Positions 1 through 11,727 of a stretch of 64,000 nt of DNA are shown piece by piece. The notes under the pieces were generated by a model. That model did no database searches and was not told the origin of the DNA. It saw nothing but the letters and a program-made list of their open reading frames with translations. This stretch comes from Centrapalus pauciflorus (Eukaryota; Streptophyta; Magnoliopsida; Asterales; Asteraceae), in assembly GCA_020465985.1 (NCBI GenBank), contig JAANYP010004670.1:116075-180074 (forward strand), given 5' to 3'. Position numbers and translations under genes: made by a program. The stretch's first letter is position 1, and every line of letters starts with the position of its first letter.

Positions 1-1
1 A

Positions 2-3000
2 AAACATTGCCTACCTTTCAGTGATAATAACCATCGTTTGGATACCAAGGTTATCAAAGTCAGTCATCCTATAATAGTTGACATTCTCAAAGGCCATCCG
101 TTAGGTTATCTTCTTTAATATAAACCATCTATCCCACAGGTCTACCTACAACAATTTTGGCACACAGGCAAATTTGTTCCTGCTGATGGCAATCACCACT
201 TCAAAGTAACCATAGACCAATTTAAAACCAAAATCACTCTTGCTAGACTTCGTCACAACCTATTTCTTCCAAGACGTATAGACACAGTTAACTTTCCCGA
301 GTTGGCTAATTTTGAAGATTTTGTGTCGGATGAGGAGCTAGTTCATGATTTGATTTGCCTGGGCTACTCGAAGCCACTACCAAAGAGCTCCAAATTTCAT
401 AGAAATGGTTTGAATGGGGAATGGTACACGCTATTTGGGATTATCAATCGGTGTATGACTTCTAAGCACATAGGCATCGACAGGTGTAGCATTCATTGTC
501 TACGGATATTTCATGGAATCGCGTTTAACAAACATTATGACTATGCTCAGTGCATTTGGGAAGACTTAAAGGAGATTGTACTTGCCAAAACAACAAATAG
601 AGGAAGAAAGTTTGTTCTACTCCAGAGATTCATACAAATTCTAATCCGAGGAATTCTACGAGCAAATGAGAATATTCCGAAGCGAGCAAATTCACAGCGA
701 TGTCCTGATTATGTGATGATGAGTTTACACGAAGTGCCGGATTCTCCAAATGCAAATATCATGCCGATCCCGGAGTCGTTGTTAAAATATGCAGATCAAG
801 AGAGTGAGAATGTGAGATTATATAGGATAGATCATGCTCCAATAGAGACCCAGGAACTGGGATCTCTTACCCAAGGAGCCTTAGGACGAGAGGAACCTCA
901 GCACGGGGCTGAAGTTCAGGGTGACCAACCAGTGAGTGAGGGAGCTGATGTTGTAAGGGGTGGTGAGGAAGAGGTTCAGAAATCTGATTCTGAGAGAACT
1001 TTTTCGGATATTCAAGAAGAAGAAGGTGAAGGTGATGATAATGATGATGATGATGATGATGATGATGGTGTTGATGGTGGAGATCATCATGAGGAAGGAA
1101 GTGTGATGATAGATATAGTAAGTATTGCAGAAGAAAGTGTGAGGGATGCCTTCCGCCTAGAAAGCCGGGGTATAACCACATCTGCTGTTAGCTCTCCTAT
1201 GAGAGGTAGCATTGAAGAAGTCAGTATCCCACTGACGACTGCACACCCAACCATCCACTCAGTCTCCTCTCAACAGGGGATTGTTTCAGTTGAGCACCGG
1301 GATGAACCATATAGTCTATCCGAGAGTCATTTGGACTTGATGGATATTGAAATAAGTACACAGCTGCCCGAGTGTAGGACATCAATTCAATCACTGAGTA
1401 TAGATCCTATACAGCTTAGGACACTAGAGTCAACTTCATCTATTGAAGTCAGTGTGGTTGAACTTCGTGTTCCCACCGGAACATCCTCAGCAACGGAAGC
1501 ATTTGTTGCTCCATCGATTGAGGAGGGTGGAAGTCCAGTCAGAGCGACTACATTACCAACTCTGAGTACTGGCCACACAGACGTGCTTTTCACAAGTTCG
1601 ACTTTTGTGACAACTGGAAGTCTGCGTGACCTAGTGGTGACTCTATCCCCTTTTGTTACCGAATCTACATTAAATCAAGCGTTATCTGCAGCTGTTGCAG
1701 GGGTGAATACACATGTATCTACTCAGTTGTCAGAAGTGATGGCACAGATGACGAATATTCACAAGTTTTTAAAGGGAAAGTCTGTTGCAGAAGAATCAAT
1801 GAAGCAATCTAAGTCAAATCAAGCAATCAATGAATTAAAGGAAGAGTTGAAAGAGTTTGTGTTTGAACAATTTGATGAAATGAGAGAGTGCATGATAAGT
1901 TTGGAAAGCACGGTGATAACTGCGTTGGGCAATTTATCAGAAAGAGTTGCAGCAGTTGAAGAAACTTGTAAGGCTCAAGCTTCCTCATCCTAAAGGAAAC
2001 ATGATGAGCATGATGAGGACTCCGATGATGCTCCTCATGAGGGGGAGAAGAGGAGAAAGCTTGATGAGCCTACACCTGGGGTTTTGATGATAACGTACCC
2101 AGATAAAGAAGCTGAAGTTAAAGAGAGAGAAGCCGGGAGCACAAAAGAATCGGCTGGTGAACAAAGTGAGCTGGGATTGATTCTTTATGAAGATGTTCCA
2201 GTTCCTTTGAACATTCAGTCTGATGTTTACAATTTTGAAGAATATAATGATTCTGATGATGATGTTCAAGTTAAGCATCAAGAGTTCAGTATTCAAGGTG
2301 TAGAAGAATGGAGGGAGGAATATGTTAAAGTTTCTGAAGATGATGATGTAATTACTTTAACAGATGTTGATTTTAGAGGAGAAAGGATTGTAGAGGAGGA
2401 AGGATTAGTTCAGGAGATTTTGAAGGATACGATATCAACACCAACGGTTGAAAAGCCTGAGGTTATAATTCAAGTTAAAGAAGAAGCAGAAGAATTTCCT
2501 GTGGAAAACGTGGTTAGTCAAGAAAGAGTTGTATTGAATGAGGTTGAGGTGATGGAAAGGTTCTTCAATGAATATGTGCTGCCAGATGAGTCTCAAAAGC
2601 AACATAGACTCAGATTTGAAGCACAACAAGTCGTTCAAAGGGAAATTCAAGACATGCTTACACTGTTGAATAAAGATGAGATTAGTAAGAAGAAAGTAAA
2701 GAAGCTTGAGCTTCCAGAGAATCGATCAGCAGAATTTATCAGGAAAAGGAACAAGATGCCGTATATCGAAGATATTCTGGAAAAACGAATACTTTGCAAG
2801 AAACAAGCACTGTGTTCTTTTCTCAAGTTATTTAGGGGTTTAGAGCCTAACATGCCAAATCTGGTCAACTATGCCAGTTTTCTAAGAAATAAGACACAAG
2901 AAGTTGAGAAAGTTAAGAGTGAGTTTAGGATAGTTAATCTGGTGAAAATAGAAAAGGAAAGATTTGTTAAGATTTTCTATCCGACGTTCACTGTTACTAG

Positions 3001-3556
3001 AGCTGATGGAAACACTTATACGTTCAGAGAAGCTGATATGTTCAATATGCACCTGCTCGACATTGAAGATCTATTTGATGAATTGTGCAGAAATAAAAGA
3101 AATGAACACTGCAGATTTGCCCTTAAGACACTTTTTCACTTCATGCATACCAAATTGGTATTAATGTCAGTACAAGATCTGCAGATAGGTGTTGAACGAG
3201 GTATGAGGAAGATAAACATGACAGCTCCTCACAGAGATATCAAGTTTGCTGGAGAATTGAAAGAATTTCAAGTTGTCATGGTAAAGCATCCAGCTGTTAT
3301 GTACAGAGATAGAAATAAGAAGTTGAGGACTATGAGAAGTGTAGAACTGAACAAATTTTCAGATGGTACTCTGAACAAAGTTTTGAGTGGTTTAAAGGGA
3401 AAGCTTGCAGCTGATAAAAAGAGAAAGACGAAGAAAGGAGCTTTATCTGTGAATGACCGAAGACTCATGGTTGAATTCATCTCAAAGATTGAATGGAGGC
3501 TCTCAGATCGTAAAAGCATTAGAAGATTTGAACAAAAGCTTGGATTGTCGATTTAA
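2..3556 (+). pseudogene. Post-pol extra ORF of SIRE-type Copia element, two nonsense codons
   Basis: One reading frame runs from the window edge to 3556, broken by TAA at 116-118 and TAA at 1991-1993. Without these stops it would be a single product of about 1,180 codons in view. The N-terminal part holds a VYLQQFW motif (codons at 140-160) and a tryptophan-containing domain that I recognise from Asteraceae retroelement proteins downstream of pol. An aspartate run lies at about 1036-1070, then a Ser/Thr-rich stretch, a helical segment rich in Glu/Lys (about 1740-1970), and a basic C-terminal part after the second stop. Its role is unknown; in SIRE elements this position is called env-like. 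No membrane segment is evident. The sequence flanking each stop is otherwise intact, so decay is slight. Confidence 0.75.
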
Positions 3557-3574
3557 AGACTTTGTATTTTCCAT

Positions 3575-3586
3575 CAAAGGGGGAGA
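3575..3586 (+). other. Polypurine tract of the first Copia element
   Basis: CAAAGGGGGAGA lies directly before the LTR start. In LTR retrotransposons this tract primes plus-strand DNA synthesis. Confidence 0.8.
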
Positions 3587-3587
3587 T

Positions 3588-3906
3588 TGTTAGAATGTAT
3601 TATAATTGATGGAAATCAAAGTATAGGGTTTGTTTTGTAAATCTTCCATAGTTGTCAAAATTATGTATAAATATAGTAGGTTTGACTTTCAAAGAGAAGA
3701 TCTCTGACATTTCACCTTTTGTACGGAAAAGCGGTTACTGACTTGGATATTCTTCTCATCATTTTGTAATCGACATTCTCTAGAATTAAATCATTCGGTT
3801 AGTTTTTGATTTCTATAATTGTTCTTGATATTGAATTGTTGCATATTTGATATAGAAACTGTAATTCACAGTCTTGCATAATATATATATAATCACCAAC
3901 AACAAC
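3588..3906 (+). repeat. 3' LTR of the first Copia element
   Basis: Begins TGTTAGAATG after the polypurine tract. A TATA box (TATAAATA) lies at 3665-3672. The right boundary is tentative: it is placed at an AACA ending within the CAACAACAACA run. The resulting length of about 320 bp is close to the 316-bp LTR of the 44-49 kb Copia element. Confidence 0.6.
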
Positions 3907-4239
3907 AAGTTTCATAAAAACTCAAGTTTATAAGTTTCTAGTTTTCATTTTTAAGTTGTTTCTTTAAATGTGTTTATGAATATATGAACACATTATAAAA
4001 GTGTTAATATTATGAAAACATGTGATATATATGTGTTTTATAACTTTTATAACTTTTATACAAGTAGTCTTTGAATAAACAACAAGAATCATAAGTTGTT
4101 TCAAGTTTATAAACTGCGGATTTTCGGCAGAAAATTTATATCGACTTTGAAAAATCATAACTAATTCATAACTTAACGAAATGAGTTGATTCTTGTCTCA
4201 ACTATGTCTTAACTATAGATCTGGAAGTTTTTATAATTT
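3907..4239. other. AT-rich spacer, nothing recognised
   Basis: AT-rich sequence without a supported ORF or repeat structure. Confidence 0.5.
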
Positions 4240-4489
4240 ATTTTGGAGTTTAAGACCTCCAGAAATTATTTGGGAAACCGAAAGTTTGACAGCTCAAAAA
4301 TGGCCAACATAGGGTTTTTAACGAGCTATTTCACCAACCTAAACATCTCGAAAAACGGCCGTTCTTGATTCTAAAAATCCTTTGTATATAGTAGTTTAAT
4401 TGATAAGAAAACCAAAGCCTAAAACGTTTTGGAGCTTGGTCAAAAACAGTCTCAAAGTAGGCCGAAAAACCTCCGAAAAAGCTGGAAAA

Positions 4490-4558
<69 letters not shown>

Positions 4559-5520
4559 TGACGTTTTAAGCGGATTTTATTTATAAACTTGTAATGTTGA
4601 GTGATTTAAAACATAAAAATCTATAAGTATATATACATCATCATATATTAGAGACATCAAATCCTTATTATCATTTAGGACTCGATTAAACTCACGCGAC
4701 GCATCATCCATCCATTCACGCTAAATAGTTTTTTACGCTAGTTTTTGCCGTCGCAATCTCGGTGAGTTCTCATAGCCCCTATTTTCACAATGTTATGTTT
4801 TGGGGATGAAATACATGCTTCGTTTTTATATGGACAAGAAAACATCTTCATTTCTATTATGTATTACACATGTGATTCCATAAGCCCTTATATCATGAAC
4901 CGTTAATTGCATTTATTTGTAAGCGCGAATATATTGTGGATAGATCTATTGGGAGTCATGTCCCTCATTCGGGTTAGTTCGGGTCGGCTAACAGCGAGTG
5001 CATATATATTCAACACACGGTATTACAGTCGGGGATACTGCACAGGGCAAACTCATTTTAATTAAGCTTCGGTTGCATGATGGTTTATATGTAATTCATA
5101 ATATGGAATTTATGATTTTATAAATTCAAACTCTACTATTGTTGTCCATACAAGTCATATTTACGTGTAAACCTATGAGCTCACCAACAATTTTGTGGAC
5201 GTATTTTAGCGTGTATTTTCAGGAAATTAAGGCAAGTTCATCACATCGGAATTATTTTCAAGCTTCCGCACTTAAGGAGTCGCACTCATTTTCATACCGA
5301 CAGAGATTTAACTGCACTATTTTGGATATTTTAATTATGTAACTAAATCTCTGTATTTTGTGAACTCCTTTACTCATATCAGACTATGTAAAACATTGCT
5401 GTGTTTAAAAGTTTCAACGATGTATTTTAAAAACGTCCATATAGTGGTCGTTCGTGATGATTATGGTTATGCTTCCGCGACGTCACGCTTCGTTGCCAAC
5501 CGGGGTAACGGGGTGTGACA
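4240..5520. repeat. Gypsy-type LTR fragment (tentative)
   Basis: The right end GGGGTGTGACA at 5510-5520 looks like a Gypsy LTR terminus. The interior has stretches of the type found in Asteraceae Gypsy LTRs (around 4760-5050, for example CGGTGAGTTCTCATAGCCCC). No matching TGTCACACCC start is seen, so this is a truncated or solo LTR. Orientation and left boundary are not determined. Confidence 0.4.
4492..4554. repeat. (TA)n microsatellite
   Basis: Uninterrupted TA dinucleotides for about 63 bp. Confidence 0.95.
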
Positions 5521-5649
5521 AAAATCCAAAGGGTTGTGAAATGTTCGTGAGAGAGTGAAATCATTAACCTACACAAAGCACAATATCACAGATATTTGCA
5601 AATCAAGTTGCATGACCGTTGTTGGTATGAGGTTTACGAACACTACTAC

Positions 5650-5915
5650 AAATCAAAGCTAATGCAACACTTTTGATGCAACACATTTAAAAATTGTTGC
5701 TTCAACACATTGACAATAAGTTTTGCATATAATGATTTAATGCAACACTTTTTTATAGGTGTTGCCATTTTTACTAAAAAATGCAACAATTTTCTAAAGT
5801 GTTGCAATTTTACTAAAAATTACACCATTTGTTTAAAGTGTTGCATGTTTTAATAAAAAATACAACACATTTTTAGAGTGTTATATTTATAATGAAAAAA
5901 ATGCAACACATTTTT
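5650..5915. repeat. Left subterminal repeat array of the CACTA element
   Basis: About ten copies of TGCAACAC or its complement GTGTTGCA at irregular spacing of 20-40 bp. In CACTA elements such arrays are transposase binding sites. Confidence 0.75.
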
Positions 5916-5922
5916 TAAAACA

Positions 5923-5957
5923 CTAGTATAGTCCCCACGCAAAGCGGCGGCGGGGAC
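5923..5957 (-). mobile_element. Helitron 3' terminus (minus strand)
   Basis: Read on the minus strand, a hairpin with GTCCCC/GGGGAC arms (5931-5957) is followed by TATA and CTAG at 5926-5923, then T. This is the Helitron 3' signature: a hairpin about 10 bp before CTRR, inserted before T. Its core CCGCCGCCGCTTTGCG matches the Helitron end at 37370-37400 with one change, so both belong to one family. I could not find its 5' TC end. Confidence 0.6.
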
Positions 5958-6352
5958 AAATATTTATTTCGGTTCCTGGTTCGTTTACTTGCGTGATATT
6001 TTTAGAATGACATAAAGAAGAAATAGATGTCGATGATGAATGATATCTTTAAATAACATAATAGAGAAATAGTTTAAGATTCAGTGTCATTCAAATATGA
6101 TAAAAATCATATGGTAACAGACAAATAAAGATTTTAATATGTAAAACTTACATTTTCGATCAAGTAAAATCAATATTAGTCTTTTACTGTTTTCATCCTT
6201 CTAAATGAATTCCACACGAACAGTCGTAATTTTCCACCATAAATGAGAGCTTAGGAGGGATGAAAAATCATCCACATGAAAATATTGATCCATTTTCTAT
6301 GTAGATATTTGATTTACAAAAGATATTTTATTTTTATTGTTTTAATTTAAAA

Positions 6353-6509
6353 AAAATATAAATATATCCAAAAGACTAAAATTTTAATTCAAGAAAACAT
6401 ATAAATATATCTAAAAGACTAAAATTTTAATTTAAAAAAACATATAAATATATCTAAAAGACTAAAATTTTAATTTAAAAAACATATAAATATATCTAAA
6501 AGACTAAAA
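6353..6509. repeat. Tandem repeat, about 45-bp unit, 3-4 copies
   Basis: The string ATATCTAAAAGACTAAAA recurs at regular spacing with an AT-rich linker. Confidence 0.8.
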
Positions 6510-8615
6510 GTGAGAAACCCTAGCATATTCCTCCTTGTCCCCTTGTCTGTAGCCCCCATGGTTCTCCCTCTGCTCCGTCGTTCTCCCCCTGTTCTGCCGC
6601 TGATTGGTGGATGCCATCCACCACTCGTTGTCTCCTGACCATAAATGTGTCACTTCTTAATATTAGCCGACCACCCATCTCGATTACCTTTCAACGGTGC
6701 TGCACACCATGGAAAGAACCCCTAGCCTCTTCGTTTTCTACGTATTACATACTGGTGAGAACATCAACCGGGTGTTCCACCTCTCTGTCTGATTTTATTT
6801 CTCGAAGGAAATCCGACTTTCAGGTATGACTATCTTTTTATTATCTGAGTTTGGATTTGAATTCGGTTTCATTGTCTCTATTTGGTTATGTTCCAGATCT
6901 GTGTTCGAGATACAATGTCGTTCCAGATCTGAGCTTGGGCCACACAATCGAGTCAAGCACATAACGACAATCGACCATTTGTTCGAGATCTGAATTTTGG
7001 TTGCTATTCTTTGGTAAATAATTTCAAAATTTAATGTCATTTTGTTCTTAACCTATAATTTCTTTGTTCTAGATCTAAATTTCGGTTGCATGTAGCAATT
7101 AAGCATCACATATGTGAAGTAACAGTCTGAAAGTCCTGAACCCGGTTCCAAGTAGCCTATCCATACAATGTCTTAGAAACAACAGCTGTGTACATAACCA
7201 TGAACAACAAAATAAAATGATGTTGGGGTAATTTAAACTCTAGAAGAAACATGTACACAACCCCATCCACCTAGATCACATGATCAAACTTCATTTTAAT
7301 TGGTTAATAACCAAAGTTTTGCTATTCGATCAATCAACAAATATACTTTATTACATAAAGCTACAATCATATCCAAAATTTGTAACTAAGAAAACATGAT
7401 ACGCACTATGAAAATAACGGAATATTGCAATTTTTTCTTTGCAAGTTATTTCTAGCAGCTTATCAAGAGTATATTTAATTGGCGCGTAGGTTAAACTCAT
7501 TCTTATTCATTTATTTTCTGCAGATTTTGTTGAATTTTTTTTTACTTTTCTGTTGTGATTTATACAAAAAATTTTACAGATTATTATCTTAGTTTTAAAA
7601 TAATGAATATTAATCAGACTTTGTGATGAAAACGTTATGGAATATTTAAATTCCGGGGTGTGAAATTTTTTTTTTTGCAGTTTTTTGTTCCAGATTTTCT
7701 GTAGTTTTGTTTTTCAAAAATTCTGCAGTCTGTTTAGATGAAAATATTTATTTTTAGTTGTGAATATTTTTTCCAGAATCTGAACAATAGTGGTTTGGTT
7801 TTTATATTTTCAGCTTTGGATTTCTTCACCCAGGTGAATCTTCTTTATGACACTTTAATTGAGTTATGTACGCTAGAGACATGTCCTACTATGTTTGCAG
7901 GTCCCAAGTATGTCTTAGTGATTTAATGCTATGTTTATGATCACATTCTTGGTATATTTTGAATGCATTAATCCATGAATATAAGAGAGAATGCACTCAA
8001 ACTCTTGTATGCGTGAACACGTAATGAAAATGACAAAGATTAAGAATGATTTATTGCTGAGAAAATCTGACCATAAAAGTGTAAAATTTTATGTTGAATG
8101 CCCCATATTAAATGAAACTGTGGAGATTATTGAAAGCTAAATTGACCATTTCAGTCCTTCTAAATCCTCTTAAAATTGTTCAAAGTTTGAAATGATGGAA
8201 AACTTAAACTGTATGACAAAAGTCAAAATTCTCCCCCTTTCCATCTCAAATGGAAGTGATTTTGTATTTAAAGACGAGGGTGTTTTCTTGAAGTTTTACG
8301 TATCAATTATCAAACTCCCAGCTGAATTTTCTTTTAATTGTGCAATTACTACTTTATACATTTGGTTTTCATTTTACAACTTTATAGTCTTCATATCACT
8401 TAAGCATGTTAGTGATAATACATGCACCTTGTTAAGCTACCAAACTAACCATAAAGAGTCTGTAAGGAGAGTGCACCAAAAAGCCATTATGTTGTCATTT
8501 TATTATTATTACTATTAAAGAACTTGTTTAGACGATGGATTCACATACAAATAAAGAAATAGAATGATGAGTCTGGAATCTACAACCACTTGCTTCAGGT
8601 TAGTTTTTACCATTA

Positions 8616-8760
8616 AAAGCTTTTTGGTTGTTCGCTGAAACATAGTAGCGATTCCAAGAACTTCACGAGCCATTGTAGGGAATAATCCTTTGAAGTGACC
8701 TCTAACACCTCCTTCAGACCTTAGGATGTGCCTTGCCACGTCCATTGGACCTCCATATTT
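8616..8760 (-). pseudogene. Captured fragment of a mitochondrial carnitine/acylcarnitine carrier-like gene
   Basis: The minus strand encodes about 48 residues containing YGGPMDVARHILRSEGG and then FKGLFPTMAREV. This resembles the segment of plant acylcarnitine-carrier-like proteins (BOU group) that ends in the last transmembrane repeat; that family lies in the inner mitochondrial membrane. The surrounding frame (8515-8886) is not carrier-like, so only one exon-sized piece is present. A GNA-type sequence expected after AREV is altered. It sits inside the CACTA element, whose host DNA could also be the nested Helitron, since both lie on the minus strand. It is a gene fragment, not a functional carrier. 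Confidence 0.65.
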
Positions 8761-9289
8761 CACCGTAGCCATGACATAGCCAAACAACTCTTGATTTAAA
8801 CTGTTTTTTACTGCACTGTTTATTTTTACTGCTTTGACTGCACTGTAATACTGCTTCATAATCTTTTTGTTATCATTTGAAAACACACTAACGATATCAT
8901 ATATATTGTACGTGTTTTAATATGTTGCAGGTTAGTTTTTTCTTTTGACATATGCAAAGTGATCGAAAGAAGGAGTGTTGTGCATGATAAGAGTCGGTTT
9001 CGTATGAAACAAATTACAAGAAGATGAATTGAATATGCATTCCCAAGATTGTAATTTACTTTTTTGGTGATCGCTTATACATTTGATGGTCCTTATTTTG
9101 GTTGTAGACGTTTATATACTTGAAATACTTTTCGATCGATATGTTATGAAATGAAATTATTATTGTTAAATTGAATTATAAGTAGAAAAACTATCACGAA
9201 GCAATTAAATAAATATTTGTATTTACATTAAATTTAAAAATAATGAAAGTGTTTCTTTTGTCTAGAAAATATTGCATTTATGTAAATTT

Positions 9290-9660
9290 ACACAATAATA
9301 AAGTGTTGCAATAGATTGATAATGGTGTTGTATTTACATAATGACAACATTTGATAAGTGTTGCAACTGATAAATAAAGTGTTGCTATAAGTTGGTAACA
9401 ATAAATTAAAAGTGTTGCTTTAGTGTATAAAAAGTGTTGAATTTATAATATAATTGCAACACATTAAAAAGTGTTGCTTTAGAATATAAAAAGTGTTGCA
9501 TTTATAAAATAATGGCAACACTTTTGAAAAGTGTTACATTATCCAGTGAAAGTGTCGCTTTAGACCTAAGACGACGTTGGCTAAGGTGGCACTACATAAA
9601 GTGTGCATTAGGCCTATAGCAACACTTGTAAGGCCTAACATAACACTTTTCCCATGTTGC
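9290..9660. repeat. Right subterminal repeat array of the CACTA element
   Basis: More than ten copies of AAGTGTTGC and variants, mirroring the left array. Confidence 0.75.
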
Positions 9661-9683
9661 TTTAGGTTCATTTTGTTGTAGCG

Positions 9684-11727
9684 CAAATTTGATGGTAAAA
9701 AATTAGAGAAATAAGAGAGTGCAGGTAATGTCCTCAACCTGTTGTTTGAAGAGAAGATTATGGTTCTATATTGTGTGTCATCAACCACATGACTGCAAGG
9801 AAAAAAAACATGCTAACAGAATTTAGCAATCTATATATAAAGGGACAAAGTATGAAGCATGCCTATAACCTGATTCTTGAAAATTTTAAGCTTATTGCTA
9901 GCATATCGAGGTGACAACACATAATGGATAGAGAAGTGCTTAAAAACATCAATTTCATCGTGAGTTTGCACAACTCCATCCTGCATTAAGAACCAACGGA
10001 AATACTAAAAACTCCACCCTTTAAAACATAAATGCGCAAAAATAGAATTTTACTAACGAAACAATGAATAATACTGTTTCAAGAATCAGAAACCTAACAC
10101 AGTAGCAATGAACCACTAATCATTTACTGATTGTAGTGAAACAAAATCTTAGACGAGGTTCGATGAACCCTAACAAATAACCGTTTAATGGTAAGTAAAT
10201 CGATCGATCCAGTCGAGAAAAAATATAAAGGATTCCAAAATTACTAATGAGTAAGCATACAAAAATATTATGAAGAACATAGATCCAAATAGGAAGAAAC
10301 TCTGGATTTGTTTTAGGATTTTATATCAATCTTGACTCCATCCATATGTAACCAATTGTACATCAAAATAAAATAAAAAAATAAAATAACTTCAATAAGA
10401 ACAAAAACCCTTGATTCACACCCTTATAAGACCGTGGGAAAGACAAAATTTCCTTCTACTCGCATCAAAATTGAGGGATCGACCAAAAGGTAGTAATCAA
10501 GTGCAGCACTGGAGCTTGAAACCCACCATAGTGGCGAGATGGTTACAATGACCGAAGATCAACCATTTATACGCACTAGTTACTGTACTTCATGATGGGT
10601 CAAAATGTGAGTATAGTTCCACGAATAAATCCTAAAGAAATCAAGAGAAAAACCCAAACCTTACCAACACAAACATGACAGACTTGCAGTTACACACAAA
10701 AATCGAAAAGGAATTGAGTAAGATAGAGACATACCTGATAGATCGAGGGTGAGATCCGGTAACCAGATGTGTTTCTGCAAAACCTACAAACGAGAGAGAG
10801 TTTGAGTGAGAGAGATAGAGACGAGATATATGGTGAGAGATCGTGAGGTGGAGAAAGATGAAGAACAGTGGTGGGGGTGGTGATCTAGAAGGTAGGAGAT
10901 GGGAGGATGCTGATGGATTTTCTATCTAGGGTTAATTGGAAACGGGAGGGTTTGGGAGTCAAGAGCGGGAGCTGATAAATGGGGGAGGGAAGAATTGAAC
11001 TCCAAACAAGCCCAGAAGTTTTATATATAAACCGGGTTTGAATAAAAAAAAAACACGGGATCAATAAAGCATAGTTATTTATAATAGAATCGGGCTCTTT
11101 TGTCTAAATAAATATGCACCGACCAATGTAACTCGGGTTTTTAAGAGTTTTTCATAAAAGACAGCTTTATTTGGAGGGCTTTACTCTTTTTGTATTAGTG
11201 CCATATGAATTTTCAAATATTGACTTTTAATGTTAGTTTAAACAAATCTATGAAAAATATTTCGAAAAAAATAATTTTGGACTTGTTTCTACGCGTTCTA
11301 TAGATAGATGTGGTTCTATTGTTGGCCATAAATAAATAATATATATCATATCACTTTTTCAACTATTGTAATTTGTATTTTAACGTATAGTTTTCTTAAC
11401 ACATAAATAGCAAGAAAAATAAATCTTATTGAACTATTCTTGTATTTCTTTTAGAAAAGTTCATATTTGTATATTTTAAATTTAAGTTTATATACAATTA
11501 TATAAATAATTTTTGACAAAAAATTTTCAAGTGTGGGTTAATAACCTAGTTATAATATAATAAAAAGTTTAATTAATTAAGTAGATGATAACAAAACAAT
11601 TACTATTTATATTTATTTAAAAAATTAGAAAATAATATATAGATGATGAAAAATAATATTATTATTACGGTATATTTTAAAAATACTGATGATTATATGT
11701 TTTAGTTGTAGTGTATATATGTATATA
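9684..11727. other. Spacer without a recognisable gene
   Basis: AT-rich, no supported ORF. On the minus strand, 10980-10735 resembles a plant 5' leader: pyrimidine-rich with CTCTCTC runs, then a splice donor-like CAG/GTATGTC at about 10735. A possible Helitron-like CTAGT follows a small inverted repeat at about 11530-11560. Neither is strong. Confidence 0.4.

Larger units (their letters stand above)
1..3906 (+). mobile_element. Copia LTR retrotransposon, SIRE/Maximus-like, 3' part
   Basis: The left window edge cuts this element; gag and most of pol lie outside. Visible parts in order are a long extra coding region after pol, a polypurine tract (3575-3586), and a 3' LTR starting TGTTAGAATG at 3588. 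The tract and LTR start (GGGGGAGA then TTGTTAG) are typical of plant Copia elements. An extra reading frame after pol is known from the SIRE/Maximus lineage. The LTR end near 3906 is an estimate from an AACA ending, because the 5' LTR is not available for comparison. Confidence 0.8.
5641..9683. mobile_element. CACTA-type DNA transposon, non-autonomous
   Basis: The left end begins CACTACTACAAATCAAAG and the right end, read on the other strand, begins CGCTACAACAAAATGAAC. The two agree at about 22 of 30 positions. Both ends carry dense copies of a GTGTTGC/GCAACAC motif (5650-5915 and 9290-9660), as expected of CACTA subterminal repeats. Candidate 3-bp target duplications are GAA and CAA, one mismatch. 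No transposase is seen. The interior holds a Helitron 3' end and a captured mitochondrial-carrier fragment, so it is a carrier of foreign sequence. Confidence 0.75.

Noticed and set aside
867..1181. Minus-strand frame with a poly-His run
   Set aside because: It is the antisense shadow of the polyaspartate stretch of the plus-strand Copia ORF.
8192..8518. 108-codon plus-strand frame in the CACTA element
   Set aside because: Low-complexity hydrophobic sequence without motifs, opposite to the carrier fragment region.
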